This document shows, in pieces, positions 44,325 to 56,944 of a stretch of 64,000 nt of DNA; the stretch's first letter is position 1; each line of letters begins with the position of its first letter. Source of the DNA: Conchocele bisecta. Lineage: Eukaryota > Mollusca > Bivalvia > Lucinida > Thyasiridae. The stretch is from the NCBI GenBank assembly GCA_029237695.1, contig CM055265.1, positions 107,248,773 to 107,312,772 on the forward strand, given 5' to 3'. Made by a program: the position numbers and the translations under genes. Under the pieces are notes generated by a model. The model was given only the letters and a program-made list of their open reading frames with translations, made no database searches and was not told the DNA's origin.

Positions 44325-46121
44325 ATATGGGCCGAGCTCTGTGAAAACCGGCCTTAATGACACAATTTTCGATTTGCACTTTTTTACATTTTTGGATGCG
44401 GACACCTTTCACAAACAATATGCTGAAAAGAAAATGCAAATATGTTTCATAGTTTTTGTTTTATTTCACTTTTTGTAGCACCAGGAAAAAAAAGGTAACG
44501 TCATCGAGAAAATGACGTTATTGAAACGATGACGTTTGTACAATGCAACACAACAGCCTACAGTAGAAATGCGTGTTCATAGACTCATTGACTGTGCTTG
44601 CTGTAAACTGTATTTGCTGATAAGTTGCACTAAATGTATCTACAAGTGTTAGTATGAATACTATCAAACATTGAACAGAATAAAACTATGATAAGTACAT
44701 GCAGTGAACAAACCAAACGCACCACTATCAATGTTAAATCTATAATTAGCCGACATGTGACCTCAGAATTTGCTACTATCGCCAACTATCACATATTATG
44801 CATATACATGTACCGTCAGAAAGATACATTGTAATTATTTGAGAATTTAGTTCAGAATCTATAATTGACGTTATTTACGTAACTGTTAATTGTGACGTCA
44901 TTTATTGATGTAGACATTACGTCACTCACCAAGGACCAAACACAAACAACTAAACGACGTTCCTGGTGTTTGAAATTGAAACAATCTGTGATTGAAACAA
45001 ATGCACTATTTTCTGTAGAAATGAATGGCCTGAATTTGGTTAGAATTTGGATAGGCCTATGGCTGCACATATCAATGAGTTCAGCGCCCGATGGTGTATA
45101 GAGGGTAGTCGGACACCCTCGGGGAGTTTTAAACAAATTAAAAATCTACTGTCCATACCCGACTCTCGGAATTAAATTTACATCTCCGGAAGCGGGAGGA
45201 ACGTTTTCCTGTGTAGCCAATATGACTGACGGACGGTCTTGTGTACATGTACCTCGTACTAGCAGGTAGGAGGTCTATGGGGAAATCCTGCGCTGACCCC
45301 ACTCCCTCGGCTGCCCACCGCCGCGCCACTGCCCCCACACCGAGAGGGCAGATATTGTTAGGTGTGTCCGCTTAAAAATGTTATTGTGTTGGCTACCCGT
45401 CTCGATCCTGTCTATGAATTTACTGCCGGTACTGATTTTTTATATAAGTTTCTTCAAATTTTATAAATGTACGCATTTATCAAACGTACTTTGTAGATTC
45501 CTTCATATGTTTTTATTTGCGTGACTGATGCCCGCGCGAAAGCATGCGTATTTATTTAGTAAGTGGAATGTATAGTTGCTAAAATCAAAAGTGGCCAACA
45601 GAACATTCAGGGCAAAATTATCCATTACTGTGTATTTTTAAATGTGTGTCGGTTTGAATTTTTGATAATGGGTTTACCATTTGAAAACAAATATATATAC
45701 AACTACATAAACCTGTCAATGTCCGGAAAATGTGTCGATATGACATACATGATTGTATAATTGTTATAAAATGTTCTGATAAAAATACCGGCAGTAATCA
45801 TAATAGTACTGGTGCAAGTATATGTATACACTGTATTCTCTCGTCGGGAACAATTAATTTGAAATTGAAATTTAATTGTGTTGCGTTTCAGAAAAAGTAC
45901 ATTCAACTCCTTTGTAAACAAAGAAGTGAGTGACCAACCAAGCCATGCTAAAAAGCACCGTGGCGTACGTATATGTATTTTGAATTCATGTCTGCACACT
46001 ATATAATCAAGTCAGTTATTTACACACTAAATTTGTACCGACCACAAAATTGCGACATTTGTTTGAAGCGTCTCGTTTGAATTTAGACGCGTTGAATCTG
46101 CAAATATAGAAATTGTGTATT

Positions 46122-46362
46122 CCAGGGCGGATTCACGTAGGGGAAAACCCGGCGCGCGCCCCCCTAACATTTTGCGAGTAAAGATATATTTGCTCTAAAA
46201 TGCGTTATAACGCAGCAAACTGGGGTATAGATATCAACAATATTCAGGAGGGCATACCGCCGGACACACCTAGCAGTCTCCCGAGCTCCGCTTGGTCGAC
46301 GAACAAACGGTGCTAGTTCGAAAATATAGTAAACTTAACCTGAAATCCTGGATCCGCTCCTG
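46122..46362. mobile_element. Nested MITE with CCAGGGCGGATTC / GGATCCGCTCCTGG ends
   Basis: Imperfect inverted ends with TATT on both sides as candidate target duplication. The interior has GGAGGGCATACCGCC and TTGGTCGACGAACAAACGGT. A second copy of the interior lies at 51355-51547 (GGAGGGCATACCGCCTGACC) with a C-run near its end. Confidence 0.7.
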
Positions 46363-46756
46363 GTATTTGCTTTATATGACTTACACGCCTCCGACTAGAA
46401 CGTCCCTTTGATAAAAAAAAAACAATAACACACGCAGACATCCAGTGTTTAGTAGTAAGTATATTAACAACGATCAAAAGTAGGACTTCTTAAATTTGTA
46501 AATGTTGGAGACCTGTGCATCTGCGCAGCCTGATCAGGGTCTGCACTGATTGCAAACATACTAGTAAAATATATGCCATACATTCATATAATCATATTTA
46601 CAAGTGGTAAATTAAAATAATATTTAACAGTCATCAAACGACAATCGTACGGCTGATGTAATGGGATATTTTTGAAAGTCGCTAAAAATTACGTGACATT
46701 AGAAGGTACATGCAAGTGGTTGCAGATACAGATACAAATCAGTAGGCTACGTCCCT

Positions 46757-46984
46757 GGGGCCCGTTTCACTAAACTTCGTAAGACTAAAATGTTCGTAAG
46801 TACAAACTTAAAATAGTCTGTAAATTCCACAATAACAACATTATCCTGTAAACAATTATTGGATTTACATTTATTGAGCAGCCTATGCTCAATAAATGTA
46901 AATCAATCAATTGAAATTTACAGACGATCCTAGATTTGCACTTACAAACATTTTAGTCGTACGAAGTTTAGTGAAACGGGCCCC
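46757..46984. mobile_element. Nested MITE with TIR GGGCCCGTTTCACTAAACTT
   Basis: 228 bp. Ends GGGCCCGTTTCACTAAACTT and its near-perfect inverse; arms continue inward for about 45 bases (AAAATGTTCGTAAGT). The middle holds another inverted pair, TGGATTTACATTTATTGAGC and CTCAATAAATGTAAATCAAT. Copy C has the uninterrupted site (about 52273-52285, GGCTACGTCCTTGGTGGCTA), which proves insertion into copy B. Confidence 0.85.
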
Positions 46985-48139
46985 CGGTGGCTACAATTAT
47001 GTTCGCACTAAATATGCCTGTGACACAATACCAACAGACTAAATACTAAATAATAAAACATGTTTGACCCAGTGTCAACATGATGCATGCGATATGCGAG
47101 GAGCCGCGTAATTAACACTACCATATTAAATCGTTTTCCATAGAACGACATCTGTAAACTAAGACCTTTTCATAAATATTATCATGCAATATGAAGATCT
47201 ACGTAGACACATAATTAAGTCATGAATACATGAATGCAGATTTACCCGAGGTTGTTTACATATTTAGAAAATCGGTTGTCACGTTCAAATGAAGGTTAGA
47301 GTTACCAGGTTACTCATCAAAATATGTAATGCAGTGTAATCTATAAATAAATCCAAAAATCTGAACTGGGTTTGTACAGCGTGTACGGTTCCGTCTTAGA
47401 CGGCCGAAAATACCCTACCCCGCTCTAATCTGAACGGTACCGTATAGCATAATTAGTAAAGAGCGCCCCGGGGTCGATCTTAAAGTTGTAAGTACATGTA
47501 TAGCTGATTGTGGTAGCCAGACAGGATAAGTATGTTTTCTGTGAGTATTCAGGTTTCAACCCAAATTAAGAAACATGCAGACGCCTCCATCTACGTCGAC
47601 TACAATTGTTCTCGCGTTTGTTAGTGTAATTGTTATATAAATATATAAATAAAGTTTAAAAGAAATATTAGCATTATGATTACATAATACTGATATTGTT
47701 ATGTGTTATCTAAAAATACCGGTCGTATGGTTATTTAGTTTCAAATGTCATTTCACAAATCGTCCAAATAATATATTATAAAAATCATAAATGCAATATA
47801 CCCATTTGTATGAAAATAATCGACATTTTACTACGTATTTTCTTGAAGGAAACCGAAGAAAAAAAAGACAACTATCTGAACCACTATGAAAACAACAGTA
47901 CAATTCTGCCACGCATATCCAGCATTAAAATAATTGTGAGCCGTAAGGCATACGGCTTTAAATAGGACAACTTATTGCAATTACGCAACAATTCCAAGTG
48001 TCAAAATCCGAAGTGACATTGGTAAATTTATGCGTAACTTTGCGACGTCATTTTCAGCCTTTCATGACGTTGTCATTAAGGCTGGTTTTCACAGAGCGCG
48101 GCCCATATATATATGGATAACAAAATACAATATACTAAG

Positions 48140-48232
48140 TTGAGGTTTGAACCCCCGACCCTTTCGGGAATCGGTAATTAAATCATAGAAGTCGGCGACC
48201 TTAACCTCACGACTATCGCGCCATTTACGACG
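48140..48232 (-). repeat. tRNA-Ser/Leu-like SINE head or tRNA pseudogene
   Basis: The minus strand reads GCGCGATAGTCGTGAGGTTA (A-box-like D arm), a long middle, then GGGTCGGGGGTTCAAACC (T arm and B box). The spacing of A and B boxes fits a class II tRNA with a long variable arm. The ends do not pair as an acceptor stem, so it is not a working tRNA. Confidence 0.5.
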
Positions 48233-48239
48233 ATTACAT

Positions 48240-48600
48240 TTGGGCCGCGTCATGCGAAACCGGGCTTAATGACAACAAAATCATTTTTCACTTTTTTTTT
48301 GCATATTCTGAATACCGCATCTTTTAAAAGTCATATACCACAAAAAATATCAATGTATCTCAATTATTTTTCATGTTACATGTATTTTTGTAACACGTGG
48401 TATAATCACAAACGACGTTTTAGCTCAATGACGTCGCAATTACGACGTTAACATTAACGGGCGACTTCAACGTCAATAAGAACGTTTAAGCTTACTGGAG
48501 TAGTAAACGAATAGGCCTGCCATGTAGGTTGATTTTAAGTAGTGTATGTATAATGTTATACTATTAGTGAATAACTGACAAACGACACGTACAGTGCAGT
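48240..48600. mobile_element. Diverged left end of the same TIR transposon family (copy D)
   Basis: TTTGGGCCGCGTCATGCGAA and CCGGGCTTAATGACA resemble the family TIR. The next 250 bases follow the copy A layout (T-rich run, then GACGTCGCAATTACGACG). The right end was not found, so this is a fragment of an older subfamily. Confidence 0.55.
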
Positions 48601-48639
48601 CTCCGTTTTTGTTCCACCGTATACAACACTTGCAAACTC

Positions 48640-48975
48640 AACGCGAACGCAACGCGAACGCAACGGTTTGCTGTAGCGCTGTATACGTTGTTTAAACGTA
48701 TAATACGGTTCGTACACGTGTAATACACATTCTCAAACCGTTTAGTTTAAAAGCGTTGTATACGTTGTTTAAACGTATAATACGGTTCGTACACGTGTAA
48801 TACACATTGTCAAACCGTTTAGTTTTAAAGCGTGTAATACGTTTAGTTTCAAGGCGTATAACACGCTTTGGCGTATATATATGTAGCGAGGTGAAAGAGT
48901 TGAAACGTGTACAACGCTTTAACTGGAAGCGTGTAGCTATATGAATGCGTTGAAACGTGTACAACGGTTACACGT
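48640..48975. repeat. About 83-bp tandem repeat with TTTAAACGTATAATACGG
   Basis: Two almost identical units (CGTTGTTTAAACGTATAATA, GTTCGTACACGTGTAATACA, CAAACCGTTTAGTTT) followed by several shorter relatives (AACGTGTACAACG). It starts with an AACGCGAACGC repeat. Confidence 0.75.
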
Positions 48976-49395
48976 TTTAACACAAATACCTGTTCGGCCC
49001 CGATCGCTTCGAGGCGTCCTTGTTTCGTCCCTTTTAAAATATCGCGAATACATACCCTCAGATCGAGTTCAAAGTACATCGGCGGTGTGATTTAGCACTT
49101 CAATTGATCCCTAATCCCTGATGACTAATGAGTCACGCTTTTAACACGACAGATGTACCTTGTCGTTTATCAAAATGTTTGAGAATTGTAGATCACGTGA
49201 GCCGGCTCATCAGGATCTGCGGCATTCCTATGTACATTTTATATACACAACAATGACGCCTAATACAGCGTAATGTAACAGTTCCTACCTTAATATGGAA
49301 TAGCCCGGGCCGATAGTCCGTGTCAGTTAATTGGGGTTAAATATTACGAACACAGATAAACACAGTGCATGGTTTCTTTATTTTATTTTAACATC
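48976..49395. other. Unrecognised DNA
   Basis: A GATCACGTGAGCCGGCTCAT phrase near 49191 is partly palindromic. No gene is seen. Confidence 0.4.
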
Positions 49396-49399
49396 ATCA

Positions 49400-51350
49400 T
49401 TCTATTAAATTTCATTCGTTCAGCAAGATGTGTGTGCAATGAGTTATTGAGCCTTAATTGAAGTCTCAGAGTGCAGTATTATCTATTTTGGTTGTATGTA
49501 TAGTATATTTTCATACAATCACCAGTGGAAAAAACATTTGTTAACTGAGGCTTACGGTTGTAGAATCCGGAAATTTGTTTTGGTTGGTATGTAATTTATT
49601 TCGAACGAATATGTAATTTCATACAATCACCAATGGAAAAACTATAACTTTGACTCTAACTTTATGAAATTTCATATACTCGCAAACACTTGTTAACTTT
49701 GACTCAAAGTTTTAGATCCAGTATTATTTATTTCGATCGTATGTAAATTCATGCAATCACTTTGATTGTTTGATGGTATGAAATTTCATACGTTCGCAAA
49801 TACTTGTTATTTCAGATTTTAAGTTTGGAATCAATTGTGATTTTTTCGATCGTATGTAATTTCATACAATTGTCACTTTGACTGAATTTGATTGTATGAA
49901 TTTTCATACGTTAGCAAATACTTGTTATTTGAGATTTAAAGTTTGGAATCTATTATGATTTATTCGATCGTATGTAATTGTCATTTTGACTGAATTTGAT
50001 TGTATGAAATTTCATACGTTCGCAAGTACTTGTTATTTAAGACTTAAAGTTTGGAATCCATTATGATACTTTTGATCGTATGGAATTTTACACAATTGCC
50101 ATTTCATACGTTCGCAAATACTTATTATTTGAGACTTAAAAGTTTGGAATCCGTTATGATTTTTTCGATCGTACATTTCATACAATCACCAATGGAAAAA
50201 CTCACATTGACTGTGTTTGATTGTATGAAATTTGATACGTTCGCAAATGCTTGTTAACTGAAATTCGAAGCTTTGGAATCCAGTATTATTTACTTTGTTC
50301 GTATGTAATTTCAGACGATCACAAATGGAAAAACTGTGACTTTGACTGTTTGATTGTATGAAATTTCATACGTTCGCAAATACTTGCTATTTGAGACTAA
50401 AAGTTTGGAATCTATTATGATTTTTTTGATCGAATGTAAATTCATACAATTGTCACTTTGACTGTTTGATTGTATGAAATTTCATACATTCGCAAATACT
50501 TGTTATTTGAGACTAAAAGTTTGGAATCTATTATGATTTTTTCGATCGTATGTAATTTCCATACAATTGTCACTTTGACTGAATTTGATTGTATCAAATT
50601 TCATACGTTCGCAAGTACTTGTTATTTAAGACTTAAAGTGTGGAATCCGTAATGATTTTTTCGATCGTACGTAATTTCATACGGACATCGATGGAAAAAC
50701 TATTATTTATTTCGATCTTATGTAATTTCATACAATCACCAATAATGGAAAAATTGTCTCATTGACTGTTTTTGATTGTATGAAATTTCGTACGTTCGCA
50801 AATATTTGTTTTCTGAGACTTAGTAAAAGCTGCATAGTCCAGTATTATTTATTCCGGTCATATGTAATTTCAAACAATCACCAATGATGGAAAAGCGATC
50901 AATGAGTTTGATTGTATGAAATTTCATACGTTCGCAAATATTTGTTTTCTGAGACTTAGTTAAAGTTGTATATAGTCCAGTATTATTTATTTCGATCGTA
51001 ATTTCAAACAATCGCCAATTATTTATTAAAATAATACAAAATTGGCATGACTTGTTGTGTATATATATTCAGATAATGTTACTCATTCAAACCAAAATTA
51101 TGTACATTGTTGGGTCTGATTTGAAAATATTGTCTTTCCGAATGTATGATATTTCATACAATCGTAAAAAAAATGTACCAATAATGGAATTTGGTTGTAT
51201 CAAAAACACTGATTTTTGCTGTATAAAAGGGAATGCTTGAAAACATGGTCTTTACGAATGTATGATATTTCATACAATTGTAAAATAAATGTACCAATAA
51301 TGGAATTTGGTTGTATCGAAAACACTGATTTATGCTGTATAAAAGGGAAT
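49400..51350. repeat. 110-130-bp satellite with palindrome GTATGAAATTTCATAC
   Basis: At least twelve degenerate units. Each has GTATGAAATTTCATACG, TTCGCAAATACTTGTTATTT, AGTTTGGAATCCATTATGAT, TTTTCGATCGTATGTAATTT and often ACAATCACCAATGGAAAAAC. The TTCGCAA box recurs every 90-190 bases. The most regular part is 49780-50660. Every unit contains one or two self-complementary 16-mers plus CGATCG. Frames translating it are artefacts. Confidence 0.85.
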
Positions 51351-51354
51351 TTTT

Positions 51355-51547
51355 GCCAACCCCTCTCGCAAAATGGGGTGTAAATATCAAACATATTCCG
51401 GAGGGCATACCGCCTGACCCACCTAGCAGTCTCCGCTTGGTCGACGAACAAACGGTGCTAGTTCGAAAGTATAGTAAACCATTTCAATTATTTCAAGTCC
51501 AGCCCCCCCCCCCCCCACCCTAACCTGAAATCATGGATCAGCCCCTG
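51355..51547. repeat. Second copy of the GGAGGGCATACCGCC repeat
   Basis: Matches the interior of the MITE at 46122-46362, including TTGGTCGACGAACAAACGGT. It ends in a C homopolymer (51504-51517) and CCTGAAATCATGGATCAG. The left end differs, so it may be a truncated copy. Confidence 0.65.
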
Positions 51548-52980
51548 AAAAAGCACCATGGCGTACGTACATGTATTTTGCATAACTGCACACTATAACA
51601 CAGTCAGTGATTTGCACTCTAAATTTGTCCCGATAACAAAATTGATTGTGTTGGAATGACGCGACTATTGTTTGTTTAACCCTTACCACGCTGAATTAAA
51701 TTTTGTCGTCTGCTGGAAATGTTTGATTTTCAACATTTTTCGATAAAAACCTGTTTTGACAGCGCATGAGAATCGTATCCACTGGAGATGATTCTCATGT
51801 GCTGCCAAAACAGGTTTTGTGTTAAGAATTAAGGCAAGACTGAAAAACAGCAGACGACAATTTTCATCTCCAGCTTTGCGAGAGCTAAAGATTGTGTGCA
51901 TATGCATGTGTTGTATATTATTTACACGCCTCCGACTAGAACGGCCCTTTGATATCAAACAAAACACGCAGACCTGCATTATGTAGTACAAAATAGTACA
52001 ATGCAAGAAAAGTAACAACTATCTGGCAAAGTCGGACTTCTTAAATGTGTAAATGTTGGAGACCTGTGCATCTGCAATGATTGCAAATATACTAGTAAAA
52101 TTACTATACATTCATATAACCATATTTACAAGTGGTCATTTTAAAGAATATTTACATTGTTACCAAACGGCAATCGTACGGCTGATTCAATGTGATATTT
52201 TTGAAAGTCGCTAAATATTATGTGACACCGTACACGTAAGTGGTAGCAGATATAGATATAAATCAGTAGGCTACGTCCTTGGTGGCTACAATTATGTATT
52301 ACATTTATCATGATTATTGTGTCGCAGTAAATATGCATGTGACACAATACCAACACACTAAATACTAAAACATGTTTGGCCCAGTGTCACCATGATGCGA
52401 TATGCCAGGAGCCGTGTATATTTGGGCACTACCATAATTTTACATCTGTGATACGCTTATTTTTCTGAAAATTTCCAAATTGTATTTTTATGTTAATTTT
52501 TGAAACACTCGACAGGCGAAACAGTAAATTAAACGAATTAAGCCCTGTGCCCAGTTCTATTTGTTACATAATACTGATTCTGTGATGGTGTTATCAAAAT
52601 ATTACCGGTTGTATGGTTATTTAGTTTCAAATGTCAGGGCACAAGTCGTCCATATATTATAAAAAAATAATCGACAAAATCACTACGTGTTTCCTTGATG
52701 GAAATCGCAAAAAACAGACAACTGTCTCAGTCTGAACCACTATGGAATTAACTGTAAACATTCTGCTACGCGTATCCAACATTACAATGTTTGTGAGCCA
52801 CAAATAGTAAAGCGTACGGTTATAAATAGGACAACGTCAACTTATTGCAATGACGCAACTATTTCAAGTGTCAAAATCCGACGTGACGTTAGTAAATTTA
52901 AGCGTAACTTTGCGACGTCATTTCATGTTTTCATGACGTTGTCATTAAGGCTAGTTTTCACAGAGCACGGCCCATATATA
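51548..52980. mobile_element. TIR transposon, copy C (right part only)
   Basis: Aligns with 45945-48112 of copy B (AAAAAGCACCATGGCGTACG, GGAGACCTGTGCATCTGC, AAATCAGTAGGCTACGTCC) and ends in the family TIR (52940-52980). The left part is missing. It carries the empty site for the MITE at 46757 and a private hairpin at about 51747-51822. Confidence 0.75.
51747..51822. repeat. Hairpin AAAACCTGTTTTGACAGCGC... within copy C
   Basis: Arms AAAACCTGTTTTGACAGCGC-ATGAGAATCGT and its inverse are separated by a short ATCCACTGGAGA loop. The surroundings (TTTAACCCTTACCACGCTG) recall the TTAA MITE ends, so this is probably a related MITE whose right end has decayed. Confidence 0.65.
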
Positions 52981-53205
52981 TTTTAATTTGTATATGGTTT
53001 GTATATCTTATCAAATAGCTCGAATGTTTTTCACACCTTTTATATGTAGACAAATCCCAGTTATATATTGCATTGACTATGTTGACAAGAACTGTATTTT
53101 AGAGGTGTTTCAACAAAGAACACCTTGTTACAGCCGATAATAACAGTCTTTTATAGCTTTGACATGAACTAACAAATACGTGAAGATAAATATACAGCAC
53201 ATGTA
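52981..53205. other. Unrecognised DNA
   Basis: No feature is supported. Confidence 0.4.
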
Positions 53206-53209
53206 TACA

Positions 53210-53570
53210 AGAACACGTTGGCGAACAGTGTAGTCCTTGATCAGCCAGCGAATTGAGTTATGTGCTGGAATTATTGCAAACAATTAAATTGCATGTATTA
53301 TCTTACAGTATGGCTATAAAGCAAATATATATTGCAAGATGGCAACAGTGTAGACACTGGTCAGAGAGAATGAAAGTATCTGCTGGATATTTAGTCTTAA
53401 CCAATGTGGGGAACAGTGTAGAACATGACCAGACTGTGAATGCAAGTTTCCCCTAGATATATAGCCTCAACAAATGATTATGTACAAAATGGGAAACTGT
53501 GTAGACCCTGATCAGACTGTGATTGCAAATTCCCCCTAAAAGGTATAACATCAACAAGTGAGTGTGTATC
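53210..53570. repeat. About 100-bp degenerate tandem repeat (ACAGTGTAGACCCTGATCAG)
   Basis: Four units near 53226, 53346, 53410 and 53497, each with GTGTAG-ANNNTGATCAG-type sequence and a trailing A-rich part. Single relatives occur at several other loci in the window. Confidence 0.6.
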
Positions 53571-53599
53571 TCGGCTACACGTTCTGGCGGGTGAAGAGC

Positions 53600-53830
53600 T
53601 CTCTACATCATTTGGAGCAAGCTCTAAATAGTTAATGCTAGCTCTAATTATTTAGAGCTAGCAATAATTATTTAGCTTTATGTACATTTGGCGTTCCAGG
53701 AACGCCAAATGTACATAAACTCAAATAATGAATGCTGGCTCTAAATATTTAATGGAAGCTCTAAATATTTAATGCGAGCTCAAATTAAATGAGTTTATGT
53801 AGATTTGGCGTTCCATAGAGTTACGGCATG
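53600..53830. repeat. Cluster of palindromes, including a perfect 43-bp one
   Basis: 53677-53719 is a perfect inverted repeat: 21-base arms (TTTATGTACATTTGGCGTTCC) around a single central base. It is flanked by GCTCTAA-type repeats (GCTCTAATTATTTAGAGC at 53641 is itself palindromic). Half of the 43-mer recurs near 53792-53813. Confidence 0.85.
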
Positions 53831-53857
53831 TCAGTAGTGACTGACCGACCAATCAAT

Positions 53858-54060
53858 CTACAGTGGAACCTCTCTCAACCGGACACCAAGAAAACACCTT
53901 GATCTTATTTTTGATGAGCTTTTTAGTCATTTATCTCAGGTGATAATGTCTGTTAGTGATTGCATAGCACACAACTATGGCTCAGAATGATCAAATGCCT
54001 GATTTACAGTGAAACCTCTCTAAGCGGGACACCCAGGAGATCTGTTTCACTGTACTTGAC
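53858..54060. repeat. Two CAGTGRAACCTCTCTNANCGG boxes
   Basis: CAGTGGAACCTCTCTCAACC (53861) and CAGTGAAACCTCTCTAAGCG (about 54008) resemble termini of pogo/Tigger-type transposons. Both lie in the same direction, so they do not bound one element. Confidence 0.45.
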
Positions 54061-54082
54061 ATGGCAAATTGTAGAAACTTAC

Positions 54083-54176
54083 CTGACGTACCTTCGACAA
54101 TAATGTCAGCGACGTCACGATAGTCGACAATACAATGGTCGTCAGAAGCAATTTCCGTATTAATATCCAGTTCCAT
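54083..54176 (-). CDS. Candidate exon on the minus strand
   Basis: ATG at 54176 opens MELDINTEIASDDHCIVDY and continues RDVADIIVEGTS to a consensus donor (CAG|GTAAGT) at 54083/54082. Composition is protein-like, acidic with helical periodicity. It could be the first coding exon of a host gene or part of a pogo-like transposase, given the TIR-like boxes beside it. No partner exon was found in the window. Confidence 0.35.
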
Positions 54177-54199
54177 TTCATCCTGCGATGATTTCTATT

Positions 54200-56940
54200 T
54201 GACATCAACATGAGAAACGTGTGTTGTCGTTTTTCGTTCGTCTGATATGCTGTTTTTTTATAATCCGTTGAATCATTAACGTATTACCTTTCTTATGGTG
54301 GTTGTTAAACAAGTACCATGTACACGGTTCATGTAACGATCTCAGTAGTCATTGGCCAATTTTCACACAATACATATATATAGGCCGTCAGCCAGAAATG
54401 TTAACCCTCCCCCATGTGGGATTTCTGCTGACATCTTTGTTCTGAAACTACATTCAATTACGGGTGTTATGCCGTATGTCTGTGCTCTGTAACCCGCTGG
54501 ATATTTGGCACTATTTTGATGTATACTACACGCGAACTTTTCGCAATTGTGAAAAATTGCATTTTTCATTGAAACCATTAGAAACAACTGATATGGCAGT
54601 TTTGTATGTTTTCTTCTGTGTTAATAACTATACAATGGAATACAGTTAAAATAAATAATATCTTCAAATTCAGATGAATAATTTTGTATATGTCCATTTC
54701 ATATTTATGCATCCATGCCAATTACCATGATTACTAGGTTGTGCATCCCAATACGAACGTTTCTGATTCATATACTTATTACTCATAGCTGTTGACAGGC
54801 CTTGAAACACTATTAAGTAAAATAAATAAATAAATATAATTAGTACTGTCAATAATATAGGTACTAATTTACACATTGGATATTGAAAATATACATTTTC
54901 TACCAAGCTGATTGAATGATTTGTAGCACATAATACTCCATGTATAACACAGTAAATACTAAAATACAGAGAAATAAGATACATGTAGCTATAAATAATA
55001 CGAGCATACTAAGCTGGAATGAAACAGGATAAATACAATGTGTGTACACTTTCAAGATGACAACTACGCAAGTAAATTAGTTTGTTTGATTTGAAAATGA
55101 AATTTGGTCGTATAACCGATGAAACTGGGATATATACAGCCACATACTGTACACACTATTTAGCGTGCATTCCAATACATTCCTCAATCCATTCCGAGTC
55201 ATCAGCAGGAACAGGATTCAAATGTGTAGTTGGCACATGTACTTATAATATCATGTATATAGTATAACTACTGAAATACACTATGTGCAATGCAGTTTAG
55301 ACCGGAATTGGCCGCCCGCATTACTCTGATTAAACATAATTGACTGTAATCTGCATCGTCTGAAATCAAACTTTAACATTTTGGACCATGACCGGCGGTA
55401 TGTTACGTGACCATTTCCTTATCAATTTCACGAAACTATAAACTGGCAGAACAACTGTCAGCCTGATACTTGCACACACACGCCACTCATTAATATATGG
55501 GCAATTACTATACCGCCGTGTATTATCTTCTCTTTTTATTTCGTCTTCTGAATATGTGAAACACATTGTCATCCAACCATATAACAACAGATAAACGCCG
55601 CACCTGAACTCGTGCATCTCGTATATAGCATCTCGTATATAACGATAAGCGGCGAAACGATAGTAGCTGGGTCCGAAAACATATTACATCATACTTTGCA
55701 TAACCCAATATCGATCATTCCCTGCCTGATATGTTTTGCCCTGACCAACCTTCAAATATCATCATCATATATTATAACACTGTTACGGCTGAGCCTCCAT
55801 ATATCACATGCACTCACACTCAGCCTTTTTCACGGTCTTACATACCGGCTTCGTGCGATAGGAGAATTAACTAGCTAGGCTAAATTAACCGCCTCATTGC
55901 CTCCTTCATTTAATGCACATATTTCGACTGTATGGCAGATATTAGTAAATTGGGAAACAAACGGGTCAATTGTCATTGGCCTGTCAATTTTTGCTCAAAT
56001 GCCCGGGTTGGGAAGGTCCTCGTGCCAATGCCTACCCTTAAATATAAGATAATTAAATTAAATTATACACTATGTGTCATACGGGAACGTGTGTGTTAAT
56101 GTGTATGACCGTCATCAATTACCAGTGTACACCAGTGCATGCACTATGGCCATTGCCTAATATATGCAGATATATTACTCCATTTGTGTACAATTTGAGA
56201 CGGCCAAATTGCACTATTGTATTTTGCAAGTGAGGTATTGTATTTAAATATTTAACAATTATCTCATAATGGTGACCTGTAAGGTCTAAATGCTAAAAGT
56301 ATGCATGTTTTCTGAAAAGATTATATGTCCTCCAAGCTCATGTATATAATTATACAACTATATATTCAAGCTAATATTAGCCATTCCAGGGCACTCACAA
56401 ATCAATCAAGTCCAATTTAAGAAGTATGCACATATGACCTACTCAACTAAAAAAATGCAACAGGACGTCATATTTAGTGGTACTGTTACTTCAAAGGTAA
56501 TCCAGATGGAAACTCATACATCAGTAGGACAATACTATTACATAAAGGATGTGCCCATTTTCACAAAATCCCAGAATTTATCAATTTACAGCAGTCAAAT
56601 TATGTGTATTACGCAAGCTCATGTGTTACCAAGTGTAGCCATACACACTCATATGACTATCAATCTGCGTTTAAATCACCTTAAATGATAAAAGTATATC
56701 CACAACATATTATGCAATGTATCAAAATATTTATCTAAACAATATCACATAGCCTCTATCGAGACACATTAAATTTGGATTTTACTATGCAATTGAACTA
56801 ATGTCTACATGGCATTCTAACTATTTACGCAGGATCAGGTGTGTGGAAGGCATTTTCTGCCACATTGTGCCACAGGTTGTGAATTTTGCTGGCTCTTTGG
56901 TGTCGTCGGAATACAAATTTATATATTTGACAAAAGCAGG
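54200..56940. other. Long unrecognised stretch
   Basis: AT-rich host-type DNA. I find no convincing exon, RNA gene, tandem array or TIR element. Short frames (for example 54670-54984 and 56434-56688) lack protein character. Confidence 0.4.
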
Positions 56941-56944
56941 GTGC

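Larger units (their letters stand above)
44325..48112. mobile_element. Non-coding TIR transposon, copy B (3.8 kb)
   Basis: Ends ATATGGGCCGAGCTCTGTGA and, at 48070-48112, the reverse complement form as in copy A. The first 1.4 kb aligns with 10838-12200 (for example CTCATTGACTGTGCTTGCTG, GATGTAGACATTACGTCACT) and the end with copies A and C. The stretch 45800-47100 is absent from copy A but partly present in copy C. Two small elements are nested (46122-46362 and 46757-46984). No transposase is recognisable. Confidence 0.75.

Noticed and set aside
48140..48232. Functional tRNA-Ser or tRNA-Leu gene
   Set aside because: A- and B-box-like segments are present but no acceptor stem closes and the anticodon arm is not convincing.
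56434..56688. 84-codon plus-strand frame near the right viral copy
   Set aside because: AT-rich, no splice or repeat support, and no counterpart beside the left copy.
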